DNA of 64,000 bases, from assembly GCF_020991065.1 (NCBI RefSeq), contig NZ_CP087710.1, positions 372,001 to 436,000 of the forward strand. Reading direction: 5' to 3'. The notes beneath the pieces are model-generated. The model did no database searches. It was not told the DNA's origin and saw only the letters and a program-made list of their open reading frames with translations. Positions 24,893 to 35,464 of the stretch are shown in pieces. The translations under genes and the position numbers were made by a program. The DNA comes from Nocardioides okcheonensis. Its GTDB lineage: Bacteria > Actinomycetota > Actinomycetes > Propionibacteriales > Nocardioidaceae. Position 1 is the first letter of the stretch. Every line of letters begins with the position of its first letter.

Positions 24893-26108
24893 GCGTCCCG
24901 ACCAGCAGCACGAGCGCCAGCACCTGGGTGAGGGCGACGACCGCGACCAGCGCGGGCAGCGAGCGCTCGTAGAGCCAGCCCGCGCCGACGCCGCCCACGA
25001 CCGCGAAGAGCCCCTGGACGCCCGCGAACACGCCGTACGCCGTCGCGCGGCGCGGCGCCTCGACCAGCTCGGCCACCACGGCCTTCACCGTCGAGTCCTG
25101 CACGCCCTGGGCGAACCCCCAGGCGACCACGCCGAGCAGCACCGCGACGAGCGCGGACCCGAGCGCGAGCGCCGGGACCAGCGCCACGAGCACCGGCACG
25201 ACGAGCAGGACCACCGGGCCGGTGCGGTCGTAGACGGCTCCCACGCCCAGCGCGGCGACCGCCTCCACCGCCATCGCGGCGGCGTAGACCAGCGGCACCG
25301 ACGCCACGGGCACCAGCCCGGCCACGACGAGGTGGTAGCCGATGATGCCGAAGGTCACCAGGGCGCCCGTGGTGAGCGAGGCGGCGACGGCGTAGCGGAA
25401 GAACTCGCGGGGGAGCCCCGCGCCGACGGCGGTCGCCCACCAGCCGCGGCCCGGACGGTCCGCGACGGGAGCCGACCCGGCGGCGGTCGCAGGAGCGGCG
25501 GCAGGGGCGACGTCGTGGACCGCGGGGTCGGGGACCCGACGCCGCAGCGCGAGCAGCAGGACCATGGCCAGCGCCCCGGGCACCGCGAGCACGCCGACGC
25601 CCCACCACAGCGAGCCCACCGCCACCACCGCCGCCACGACGAGCGGACCCGCGAAGGCGCCGACCTGGTCGAGGGCCTTGTGCACCCCGAAGCCCCGGCC
25701 GCGGCCCACGGCGGACGCGGCGTGGGCCAGCAGCGCCGACTTCGACGGCGAGCGGACCGCCTTGCCGAGGCGCTCGAGGAGGATCATCGACGCCGCGAAC
25801 GCGAGCCCGGCCGCGCCGAGCCGGGGCGCCAGCGCCAGCAGCGGCACGCACACGGCCGTGAGCCCGTAGCCCGCGATCGTCAGGCTCCAGTAGCGGCCGG
25901 TGCGGTCGGCCAGCGGTCCGAACGCCAGGCGCGCCACGAGGGCGACCGCCTCGCCGGCCCCGGTGACCAGGCCCACCACCACCGCCGAGGCCCCGAGCGC
26001 GGCGAGCAGCGGGCCGTAGACGGACCGGGCGCCCTCGTAGACCATGTCCGCTGCCAGGCTGACCAGGCCGAACCACCACACGACCCGCCAGGCGGACGGC
26101 GGGCCCAT
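24858..26108 (-). CDS. Major facilitator superfamily transporter
   Basis: A 416-residue membrane protein with about twelve hydrophobic segments. The N-terminal half shows the MFS loop signature RLAFGPLADRTGRYW; a hydrophilic central loop (PDPAVHDVAPAAAPATAAG to DRPGRGW) divides two six-helix halves, and the second half repeats GVGAVYDRTG. Substrate unknown, probably a drug or metabolite exporter. ATG at 26108, 2 bases after corA ends, so it is coupled to corA. Its stop lies inside the end of uppP. Confidence 0.88.
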   Translation of the reverse strand: MGPPSAWRVVWWFGLVSLAADMVYEGARSVYGPLLAALGASAVVVGLVTGAGEAVALVARLAFGPLADRTGRYWSLTIAGYGLTAVCVPLLALAPRLGAAGLAFAASMILLERLGKAVRSPSKSALLAHAASAVGRGRGFGVHKALDQVGAFAGPLVVAAVVAVGSLWWGVGVLAVPGALAMVLLLALRRRVPDPAVHDVAPAAAPATAAGSAPVADRPGRGWWATAVGAGLPREFFRYAVAASLTTGALVTFGIIGYHLVVAGLVPVASVPLVYAAAMAVEAVAALGVGAVYDRTGPVVLLVVPVLVALVPALALGSALVAVLLGVVAWGFAQGVQDSTVKAVVAELVEAPRRATAYGVFAGVQGLFAVVGGVGAGWLYERSLPALVAVVALTQVLALVLLVGTLRRSARPRPAG

Positions 26109-26110
26109 GG

Positions 26111-27091
26111 TCACAGCCAGCCGGACTTCTTGAAGAACGCGAACAGCCCGCCTGCGACGCCGACCATGAGGGCGACCGCGAACGGGTAGCCGTAGCGCCA
26201 GTGCAGCTCGGGCATGTGGTCGAAGTTCATCCCGTAGACGCCGGCGATGAGGGTCGGGACGACCACCAGCGCGGCGCCCGCGGAGATCTTGCGCATGTCC
26301 TCGTTCTGCTGCACCGAGATGCGCGCGAGGTGGGCCTCGAACGCGGTGGAGAGCAGGATGTCGAGGTTGTCGATCACCTCCGAGACCCGCTGCAGGTGGT
26401 CGGCGACGTCGCGGAAGTAGGTCGCGGTCTCGTCCGTGATCCGCTCGTCGACGCCCATCGCGAACTTGCGCATCGGCTCGCGCAGCGGCAGCACCGCACG
26501 CCGGACCTCGGCGATCTCGCGCTTGAGGACGTAGATGCGGTTCGAGTCGTCGGTGCGCGCGGGGGAGAAGACGGACTCCTCGACCTCGTCGACGTCGATC
26601 TCGAGGGCCGCCCCCACCCGCTCGTACTCGTCGACCACCCGGTCGCAGATGGCGTAGAGCACCGCCATCGGGCCGTGCTCGAGGACCTGCGCGCGGCGTT
26701 CGAGGTCGCGGCGCGCGGACGCGAGGTCGATGCCCTGGCCGTGGCGCACCGTCACGACGAAGTCGGGGCCGACGAACATGTTGATCTCGCCGGTCTCGAC
26801 CGCGTCCTCCTCGTCGACGTACCAGAGCGTCTTGAGGACCAGGAACAGCGTGTCGCCGTAGCGCTCGAGCTTGGGCCGCTGGTGGGAGTCGCCGGCGTCC
26901 TCGACCGCGAGCGGGTGCAGGTCGAAGGTGCGGGCGATCACGTCGAGCTCGTCGGGCGTCGGGTCGTGGACGCCGATCCACTGGAAGTCGCCGGGGTCGC
27001 ACGGCACCCGGGCGTGCCCGAGGCTCTCGTGCCCCTCGTGACCCAGCGGCACGCGCTGGCCCCGGTGGTAGAGGGCGTTGTCGACGATCAC
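26111..27091 (-). CDS. corA: CorA-type magnesium/cobalt transporter
   Basis: A 326-residue divalent-cation channel. The long cytoplasmic domain contains acidic and helical segments; the two C-terminal membrane helices follow, with the selectivity motif GMN in GVYGMNFDHMPEL and the usual basic end FAFFKKSGWL. GTG start at 27091, backed by TAGCCT 6 bases upstream. Followed by the MFS gene with a 2-base gap; divergent from the histidine-phosphatase gene. Confidence 0.94.
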   Translation of the reverse strand: MIVDNALYHRGQRVPLGHEGHESLGHARVPCDPGDFQWIGVHDPTPDELDVIARTFDLHPLAVEDAGDSHQRPKLERYGDTLFLVLKTLWYVDEEDAVETGEINMFVGPDFVVTVRHGQGIDLASARRDLERRAQVLEHGPMAVLYAICDRVVDEYERVGAALEIDVDEVEESVFSPARTDDSNRIYVLKREIAEVRRAVLPLREPMRKFAMGVDERITDETATYFRDVADHLQRVSEVIDNLDILLSTAFEAHLARISVQQNEDMRKISAGAALVVVPTLIAGVYGMNFDHMPELHWRYGYPFAVALMVGVAGGLFAFFKKSGWL

Positions 27092-27097
27092 CTCGTC

Positions 27098-27103
27098 AGG
27101 CTA
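27098..27103 (-). promoter_or_regulatory. -10 box of corA, predicted leaderless
   Basis: TAGCCT on the minus strand, 6 bases before the GTG at 27091. Confidence 0.6.
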
Positions 27104-27140
27104 GTGGTTGCGGAGCCGCCGGCTCGGGAGCCACCACTAG
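27101..27140. repeat. Inverted repeat joining two divergent -10 boxes
   Basis: CTAGTGGT (27101-27108) and ACCACTAG (27133-27140) are exact complements, each overlapping one -10 box of the corA and phosphatase promoters; GGAGCC/GGCTC elements lie inside. It could be a shared operator. Confidence 0.5.
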
Positions 27141-27143
27141 GGT
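27138..27143 (+). promoter_or_regulatory. -10 box of the histidine-phosphatase gene, predicted leaderless
   Basis: TAGGGT, 6 bases before the ATG at 27150. Confidence 0.65.
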
Positions 27144-27149
27144 CGGGGC

Positions 27150-27878
27150 ATGGCAACCGTGATCCTCGTCCGCCACGGCAGGTCCACCGCCAACGCGACC
27201 GGTGTGCTCGCCGGCCGGCTGCCCGGCGTGCACCTCGACGACACCGGCGTCGCGCAGGCCGCCGCGGTCGGTGACCGGCTCGCCGGCGTACGCCTCGCGG
27301 CCGCCGTGACGAGCCCGCTCGAGCGCTGCCGCGAGACCGCCCGCGAGGTCCTGCGCCGCCAGCAGGAGCCGCTGCGGCCCAGCACCGACAAGCAGCTGTC
27401 GGAGTGCGACTACGGCGACTGGCAGGGCCGCCCGCTCAAGGAGCTCGCCAAGGAGAAGCTCTGGAGGACGGTGCAGGCGCAGCCGTCGGCCGCGACCTTC
27501 CCCGGCGGGGAGTCGATGCGCGCCATGCAGGACCGCGCGGTCGCCGCCGTACGCCGCCACGACGCACGCGTCGACGCCGAGCACGGCCCCGACGCGGTGT
27601 GGCTCGCGGTCAGCCACGGCGACGTGATCAAGTCGATCCTCGCCGACGCCCTCGGCACCCACCTCGACCTGTTCCAGCGCATCCACGTCGACCCGGCGTC
27701 GGTGTCGGTCGTCCGCTACACCGAGTCGCGCCCGTTCGTGCTCGGCACCAACACCCACGGCGGCGACCTGTCGTGGTTGACGCCGCCGCGCAAGCCGCGC
27801 CGCGGCTCCCGCAGCCGCAGCGGCGACGCGGCGGTGGGCGGCGGAGCCGGGCCGGGCACGCAGCCGGGGAGGTCCTAG
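27150..27878 (+). CDS. Histidine phosphatase family protein (MSMEG_4193-type)
   Basis: A 242-residue member of the phosphoglycerate-mutase-like superfamily. The catalytic histidine is in LVRHGRSTAN; partners are Arg in SPLERCRETA, Glu in LSECDYGDWQGR and the second His in VSHGDVIKSILADAL. The C-terminus is a basic low-complexity tail (RKPRRGSRSRS). Conserved in actinobacteria as the first gene of a block with DUF3090, an SCO1664-type protein and mshC. Physiological substrate unknown. The TAG stop forms part of the next -10 box. Confidence 0.88.
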   Translation: MATVILVRHGRSTANATGVLAGRLPGVHLDDTGVAQAAAVGDRLAGVRLAAAVTSPLERCRETAREVLRRQQEPLRPSTDKQLSECDYGDWQGRPLKELAKEKLWRTVQAQPSAATFPGGESMRAMQDRAVAAVRRHDARVDAEHGPDAVWLAVSHGDVIKSILADALGTHLDLFQRIHVDPASVSVVRYTESRPFVLGTNTHGGDLSWLTPPRKPRRGSRSRSGDAAVGGGAGPGTQPGRS

Positions 27879-27881
27879 GGT
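27876..27881 (+). promoter_or_regulatory. -10 box of the DUF3090 gene, overlapping the upstream stop, predicted leaderless
   Basis: TAGGGT whose TAG is the stop of the phosphatase; 7 bases before the ATG at 27889. It argues against the in-frame GTG at 27880. Confidence 0.55.
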
Positions 27882-27888
27882 GAGTGAC

Positions 27889-28473
27889 ATGCCCGTCGTC
27901 CACCGTTTCGACCCGCCCGAGCGCTTCGTCGCCGGAACCGTCGGCGAACCCGGTCAGCGCACCTTCTTCCTGCAGGCGCGCGAGGGCGCGCGCCTGGTGA
28001 GCGTGTCGCTGGAGAAGCAGCAGGTCTCGGCCCTCGCCGAGCGCGTCGACGAGCTCCTCGACGAGCTCATGCGCGCCGCCGGCGACGAGGTGCTGATCCC
28101 GGCCATCGCGCCGCGCGACCTCACCGACAACCGGCCCCTCGAGCAGCCGATCGAGGAGGAGTTCCGCGCCGGCACCATGACGCTGTCGTGGGACACCGAG
28201 GACGAGCGCGTCGTCATCGAGGTCTTTCCGTTCTCCGAGGCGGCCGTCGTGTCGCCCGAGCAGCTCCAGGAGGACCTCGAGGACCTGCTCGAGCCGGAGC
28301 CCGAGGAGATCTTCCTGGTCCGGATCACCGCCGCCGCGGCGCGGTCGTTCGTCGAGCGCGCCCGGAACGTCATCGGTGCCGGTCGCCCCGACTGCCCGTT
28401 CTGCGGGGAGCCGATCGACCCCGACGGCCACCTGTGCGTGCGCGCGAACGGCTTCCGCCGCCGTGAGCCCTGA
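27889..28473 (+). CDS. DUF3090 family protein with C-terminal zinc-ribbon-like motif
   Basis: A 194-residue protein of the actinobacterial DUF3090 family: VHRFDPPERFVAGTVGEPG, FFLQAREGARLVSVSLEKQQ and DLLEPEPEEIFLVRIT. The end carries CPFCGEPIDPDGHLC, a CxxC..HxC arrangement likely to bind zinc. ATG 27889 is preferred over GTG 27880 because of the TAGGGT box between them. Function unknown; conserved beside the phosphatase and the SCO1664-family gene, whose start it overlaps by 11 bases. Confidence 0.88.
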   Translation: MPVVHRFDPPERFVAGTVGEPGQRTFFLQAREGARLVSVSLEKQQVSALAERVDELLDELMRAAGDEVLIPAIAPRDLTDNRPLEQPIEEEFRAGTMTLSWDTEDERVVIEVFPFSEAAVVSPEQLQEDLEDLLEPEPEEIFLVRITAAAARSFVERARNVIGAGRPDCPFCGEPIDPDGHLCVRANGFRRREP

Positions 28474-29245
28474 CCTGCCGACCGAGGCGCGGGTCCCGGA
28501 CGGCGAGCTCACCCTGCACGGCCGGGTCCTGCCCGCCTCCAACGCGACCTTCGTCGGCGAGGTCGACGGCGTCCGCGTCGTCTACAAGCCGGTCGCGGGG
28601 GAGCGGCCGCTGTGGGACTTCCCCGACGGCACCCTCGCCGCCCGCGAGGTGGCGGCCCACGCCGTCTCCGAGGCGCTGGGCTGGGACGTGGTCCCGCCCA
28701 CCGTGCTGCGCGACGGCCCGCACGGCACCGGCATGGTGCAGCTGTGGCGTGACGAGGACCCCGAGCAGGCGCCCGTCGACATCGTCCGCGAGGGCCGGGT
28801 CCCCGACGGGTTCCGGCACGTGTTCGACGGCCTCGACGCCCACGACCGGGCGGTGTCGCTGGTGCACGAGGACTCCGCGCCGCTGCGCCGGATGGCGCTG
28901 TTCGACGTCGTCGTCAACAACGCCGACCGCAAGGGCGGCCACGTCCTGCCGATGCCCGACGGCCACCGCCACGGCGTCGACCACGGCCTGACCTTCCACG
29001 TCGAGCCCAAGCTCCGCACCGTCCTGTGGGGCTGGGTCGGGGAGGGCCTGGTCGAGGAGGAGGTCGACGGCCTGCGCCGCCTCGCGGCCGCGCTCGACGC
29101 CGACCTCGGCGACGTCCTCGGCGGCCTGCTGACCGCGCAGGAGGTCGCCACGACCCGGCGCCGGCTCGCCCGGCTGCTCGAGCGGGCCGAGTTCCCGGCC
29201 CCGCCCTCCTCGTCGTACCCGGTCATCCCCTGGCCGCCCTTCTGA
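28463..29245 (+). CDS. SCO1664 family protein, kinase-like
   Basis: A 260-residue protein conserved beside mshC in actinobacteria. Its motifs look like the PI3/4-kinase or HipA-type kinase fold (inference): VVYKPVAGERPLWDFP with Lys42 in the ATP-lysine position, REVAAHAVSEALG as the following helix, a catalytic-loop-like FDVVVNNADRKGGH (Asn152, Asn153, Asp155, His160) and VDHGLTF with Asp173 as the metal aspartate. The GTG at 28463 overlaps the DUF3090 stop. Substrate unknown; its phosphatase neighbour suggests a phosphorylation-dephosphorylation pair. Confidence 0.82.
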   Translation: MSPDLPTEARVPDGELTLHGRVLPASNATFVGEVDGVRVVYKPVAGERPLWDFPDGTLAAREVAAHAVSEALGWDVVPPTVLRDGPHGTGMVQLWRDEDPEQAPVDIVREGRVPDGFRHVFDGLDAHDRAVSLVHEDSAPLRRMALFDVVVNNADRKGGHVLPMPDGHRHGVDHGLTFHVEPKLRTVLWGWVGEGLVEEEVDGLRRLAAALDADLGDVLGGLLTAQEVATTRRRLARLLERAEFPAPPSSSYPVIPWPPF

Positions 29246-29267
29246 GGGTCACCCCGGCCGTGACGGG

Positions 29268-29320
29268 GGTTTCGACGCGCGGTCGCGGGCTCGCAGGCTC
29301 GCCCGCGCGCTTGCTCAACC
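29268..29320. repeat. Imperfect palindromic intergenic element
   Basis: It begins GGTTTCGAC and ends GCTCAACC, with GCGGGC/GCCCGC and GCGC arms inside. It resembles the GGTTTCGA...TCAACC intergenic elements I recall from Nocardioides and related genomes; only this clear copy is present in the window. Confidence 0.4.
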
Positions 29321-29358
29321 TCCTGACCCAGGCTGTGCGCTCGTTCCTCGCGCCCCGC

Positions 29359-29364
29359 TAGGGT
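29359..29364 (+). promoter_or_regulatory. -10 box of mshC, predicted leaderless
   Basis: TAGGGT, 6 bases before the ATG at 29371. Confidence 0.65.
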
Positions 29365-29370
29365 CATGAC

Positions 29371-30609
29371 ATGCGCGCCTGGACGTCCCCCGAGGTACCC
29401 GAGCTCCCCGTGACCGGCCCGGCCGTCCGGGTGCACGACACGGCCGGCGGCACGCTCGTCGAGACCCGCCCCGAGGGTGCCGCGCGGCTCTACGTCTGCG
29501 GCATCACGCCCTACGACGCGACCCACATGGGCCACGCCGCGACGTACGTCGGCTTCGACCTGCTGCACCGCGCCTGGCGCAACGCCGGGCACGAGGTGAC
29601 CTACGTGCAGAACGTCACCGACGTCGACGACCCGCTGCTCGAGCGGGCCGCCAAGGTCAAGGTCGACTGGGTCGAGCTCGCCGAGCGCGAGACACAGCTC
29701 TTCCGCGACGACATGGAGGCGCTGCGGGTCCTCGCGCCGCACCACTACACCGGCGCGGTCGAGTCGATCCCGCAGGTGATCGCGCTCATCCAGCGCCTCG
29801 AGGAGACCGGCTCGGTCTACCGCGTCGACGACGACCTCTACTTCTCGGTGACGGCCGACGACGCGTTCGGCACGGTGTCCGGCCTCGACCGCGAGACGAT
29901 GCTGCAGATCTTCCCCGACCGCGGCGGCGACCCCGACCGCGCGGGCAAGAAGGACCCGCTCGACTGCCTGCTGTGGCGCGCCGAGCGCCCGGGCGAGCCC
30001 GCCTGGGACAGCCCGTGGGGGCCCGGTCGCCCCGGTTGGCACATCGAGTGCTCCGCGATCGCCCTCGACCACCTCGGCACCTCCTTCGACGTCCAGGGCG
30101 GCGGCAGCGACCTGGTCTTCCCGCACCACGAGATGTCGGCCGGCCACGCCCAGGTGGCCCACCCGGGGGAGCGGTTCGCACGCGCGTACGCCCACGCCGG
30201 GATGGTCGCCTACGACGGCGAGAAGATGTCGAAGTCGCGCGGCAACCTGGTCTTCGTCTCCGCGCTGCGGATGAGCGAGGTGGACCCGATGGCGATCCGC
30301 CTGGTCCTGCTGCGCCACCACTACCGCAGCGACTGGGAGTGGACCGACGACCAGCTCTGGGACGCCGTCGACACCCTCGCCTCGTGGCGGCGTGCGCTGG
30401 CGCTCGGCGCCGGCGCCCCGGCCGCGCCGGTGGTCGAGCGGGTGCTGGCCGCGCTGGCCGACGACCTCGACGCCCCGACGGCCGTCGCGGCCGTCCAGGA
30501 GTGGGTCGACGCCACCGTCGGCACGACCGGGCTCGCCGACACCTCCGACCGCGACGCGGCGGCGACGATGCACCGGCTCCTCGACGCCGCCCTCGGCCTC
30601 GCGCTCTGA
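29371..30609 (+). CDS. mshC: Cysteine:1D-myo-inosityl 2-amino-2-deoxy-glucopyranoside ligase (mycothiol synthesis)
   Basis: A 412-residue cysteinyl-tRNA-synthetase-like enzyme that joins cysteine to GlcN-Ins with ATP, the third enzyme step of mycothiol synthesis. It has the class I motifs THMGH (residues 51-55, HIGH-like) and KMSKS (285-289), zinc-site Cys43 in [11 protein letters not shown], and WHIECSAIA with HHEMS. It lacks the anticodon-binding region expected of CysS, and the neighbour genes (phosphatase, DUF3090, SCO1664 family, PAC2) are those usual for mshC, so CysS is unlikely. Confidence 0.95.
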   Translation: MRAWTSPEVPELPVTGPAVRVHDTAGGTLVETRPEGAARLYVCGITPYDATHMGHAATYVGFDLLHRAWRNAGHEVTYVQNVTDVDDPLLERAAKVKVDWVELAERETQLFRDDMEALRVLAPHHYTGAVESIPQVIALIQRLEETGSVYRVDDDLYFSVTADDAFGTVSGLDRETMLQIFPDRGGDPDRAGKKDPLDCLLWRAERPGEPAWDSPWGPGRPGWHIECSAIALDHLGTSFDVQGGGSDLVFPHHEMSAGHAQVAHPGERFARAYAHAGMVAYDGEKMSKSRGNLVFVSALRMSEVDPMAIRLVLLRHHYRSDWEWTDDQLWDAVDTLASWRRALALGAGAPAAPVVERVLAALADDLDAPTAVAAVQEWVDATVGTTGLADTSDRDAAATMHRLLDAALGLAL

Positions 30610-30627
30610 CGTACGGCGCGCTGGTGG

Positions 30628-30677
30628 GCGGTGCCTGAGCCACATTCCGAAGCCTCAGAATGTGGGTGGGGCACCGC
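30628..30677. terminator. Bidirectional terminator between mshC and the PAC2 gene
   Basis: Two perfect 8-bp stems, GCGGTGCC/GGCACCGC outside and CCACATTC/GAATGTGG inside, separated by a 4x4 internal loop. It lies exactly between two convergent genes. Confidence 0.75.
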
Positions 30678-30686
30678 TCGGGCCGG

Positions 30687-31532
30687 TCAGTCGGTGTCGC
30701 GGCGCTTGAGGTAGCGCTCGAACTCCCGCGCGATCGCCTCGCCGCTGGCCTCGGGGAGGTCGGCGGTGTCGCGGGTCTCCTCCAGCGCCCGGACGTAGTC
30801 GGCGACGTCCTCGTCCTCGGCGGCGAGCTCGTCGACGCCGCGCTCCCACGCCTTGGCGTCGTCGGGGAGGTCGCCGAGCGGCATCGGCGCCTGCAGCAGC
30901 TCCTCGAGCTGGTGGAGCAGCGCGAGCGTCGCCTTCGGGCACGGCGGCTGGGCGACGTAGTGCGGGACGGCCGCCCAGTAGGACACCGACGGGATGTCAA
31001 GCTGGGAGCACGCGTCGTTGAAGACGCCGACGATCCCGGTGGGGCCCTCGTAGCTCGACTGCTCGACGTCGAGGCGGTCGACGAGGTCGGGCTCGCTGGC
31101 GGTGCCCGAGACCGGGATGGGGCGGGTGTGCGGGCTGTCGGCCAGCAAGGCTCCCAGCGTCACCACGAGCTCGGCCCCGAGGTCGTCGCAGGCGGCGAGG
31201 AGCTCGGCGCAGAACTGCCGCCACCGCATGTTCGGCTCGATGCCGCGCACCAGGATCACGTCGCGCCCGAGCCCGGCGGGCCGGGCCACCGCGATGCGGG
31301 TGGTCGGCCAGGTCAGCCGCCGGTGGCCGTGGTGGTCGGTCCCGATGATCGGGCGGTTGACCTGGAAGTCGTAGAACTCCTCGGGGTCGACGGCACCGAT
31401 GACCTCGGCGCCCCACTGGTCCATCAGGTGGTCGACGAGCCCGGAGGCCGCGTCAGCAGCGTCGTTCCACCCCTCGAAGGCGGCGATCACCACGGGGTGG
31501 ACGAGGTCCTGCACGTCGTCGAACTCGATCAC
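30687..31532 (-). CDS. PAC2 family protein
   Basis: A 281-residue protein of the PAC2 family, named for the eukaryotic proteasome-assembly chaperone: VVIAAFEGWNDAADAASGLVDHL at the start, FYDFQVNRPII, ILVRGIEPNMRWRQF, and VSYWAAVPHYVAQPPCPKATL, all family marks. A charged C-terminal helix follows. Actinobacterial members occur near mshC and have no firm role; a proteasome link is suggested only by the family name. GTG start at 31532 with TAGGCT 6 bases upstream. Confidence 0.88.
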   Translation of the reverse strand: MIEFDDVQDLVHPVVIAAFEGWNDAADAASGLVDHLMDQWGAEVIGAVDPEEFYDFQVNRPIIGTDHHGHRRLTWPTTRIAVARPAGLGRDVILVRGIEPNMRWRQFCAELLAACDDLGAELVVTLGALLADSPHTRPIPVSGTASEPDLVDRLDVEQSSYEGPTGIVGVFNDACSQLDIPSVSYWAAVPHYVAQPPCPKATLALLHQLEELLQAPMPLGDLPDDAKAWERGVDELAAEDEDVADYVRALEETRDTADLPEASGEAIAREFERYLKRRDTD

Positions 31533-31538
31533 CCACCC

Positions 31539-31544
31539 AGCCTA
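31539..31544 (-). promoter_or_regulatory. -10 box of the PAC2 gene, predicted leaderless
   Basis: TAGGCT on the minus strand, 6 bases before the GTG at 31532. Confidence 0.6.
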
Positions 31545-31605
31545 GGGCGCTCCGCCCAGCGAGCCGCGCTGATTTCGCCGGCCGTCGCGCCGGTGCCACG
31601 ATGTG

Positions 31606-31636
31606 GGAAACCGGTCCGTCTGTCGGACACCGTTCC
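31606..31636. repeat. Imperfect palindrome covering the metH -35 region
   Basis: GGAAACCGGTCCG (31606-31618) and CGGACACCGTTCC (31624-31636) are near-complements around a 5-base centre, ending directly at the metH -10 box. Placement suggests a repressor or activator site. Confidence 0.45.
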
Positions 31637-31642
31637 TAGGCT
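31637..31642 (+). promoter_or_regulatory. -10 box of metH
   Basis: TAGGCT, about 35 bases before the GTG at 31678; the leader would hold the ribosome site AGAGGA at 31661-31666. No cobalamin riboswitch fits in the 145-base gap. Confidence 0.55.
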
Positions 31643-31677
31643 GGTCGTGTTCGACGCCCGAGAGGACCATCCCGCCC

Positions 31678-35454
<3,777 letters not shown>

Positions 35455-35464
35455 CCCGGACGAC

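Noticed and set aside
29371..30609. Reading mshC as cysteinyl-tRNA synthetase
   Set aside because: Protein is shorter than CysS, lacks the anticodon-binding part, and lies in the usual mshC neighbourhood.
30687..31532. Assigning the PAC2 protein as a proteasome assembly chaperone for PrcBA
   Set aside because: The family name comes from eukaryotes; nothing in the sequence shows contact with the proteasome genes 20 kb away.
31545..31677. Possible cobalamin riboswitch before metH
   Set aside because: No B12-box-like sequence; the predicted leader is only about 29 bases.
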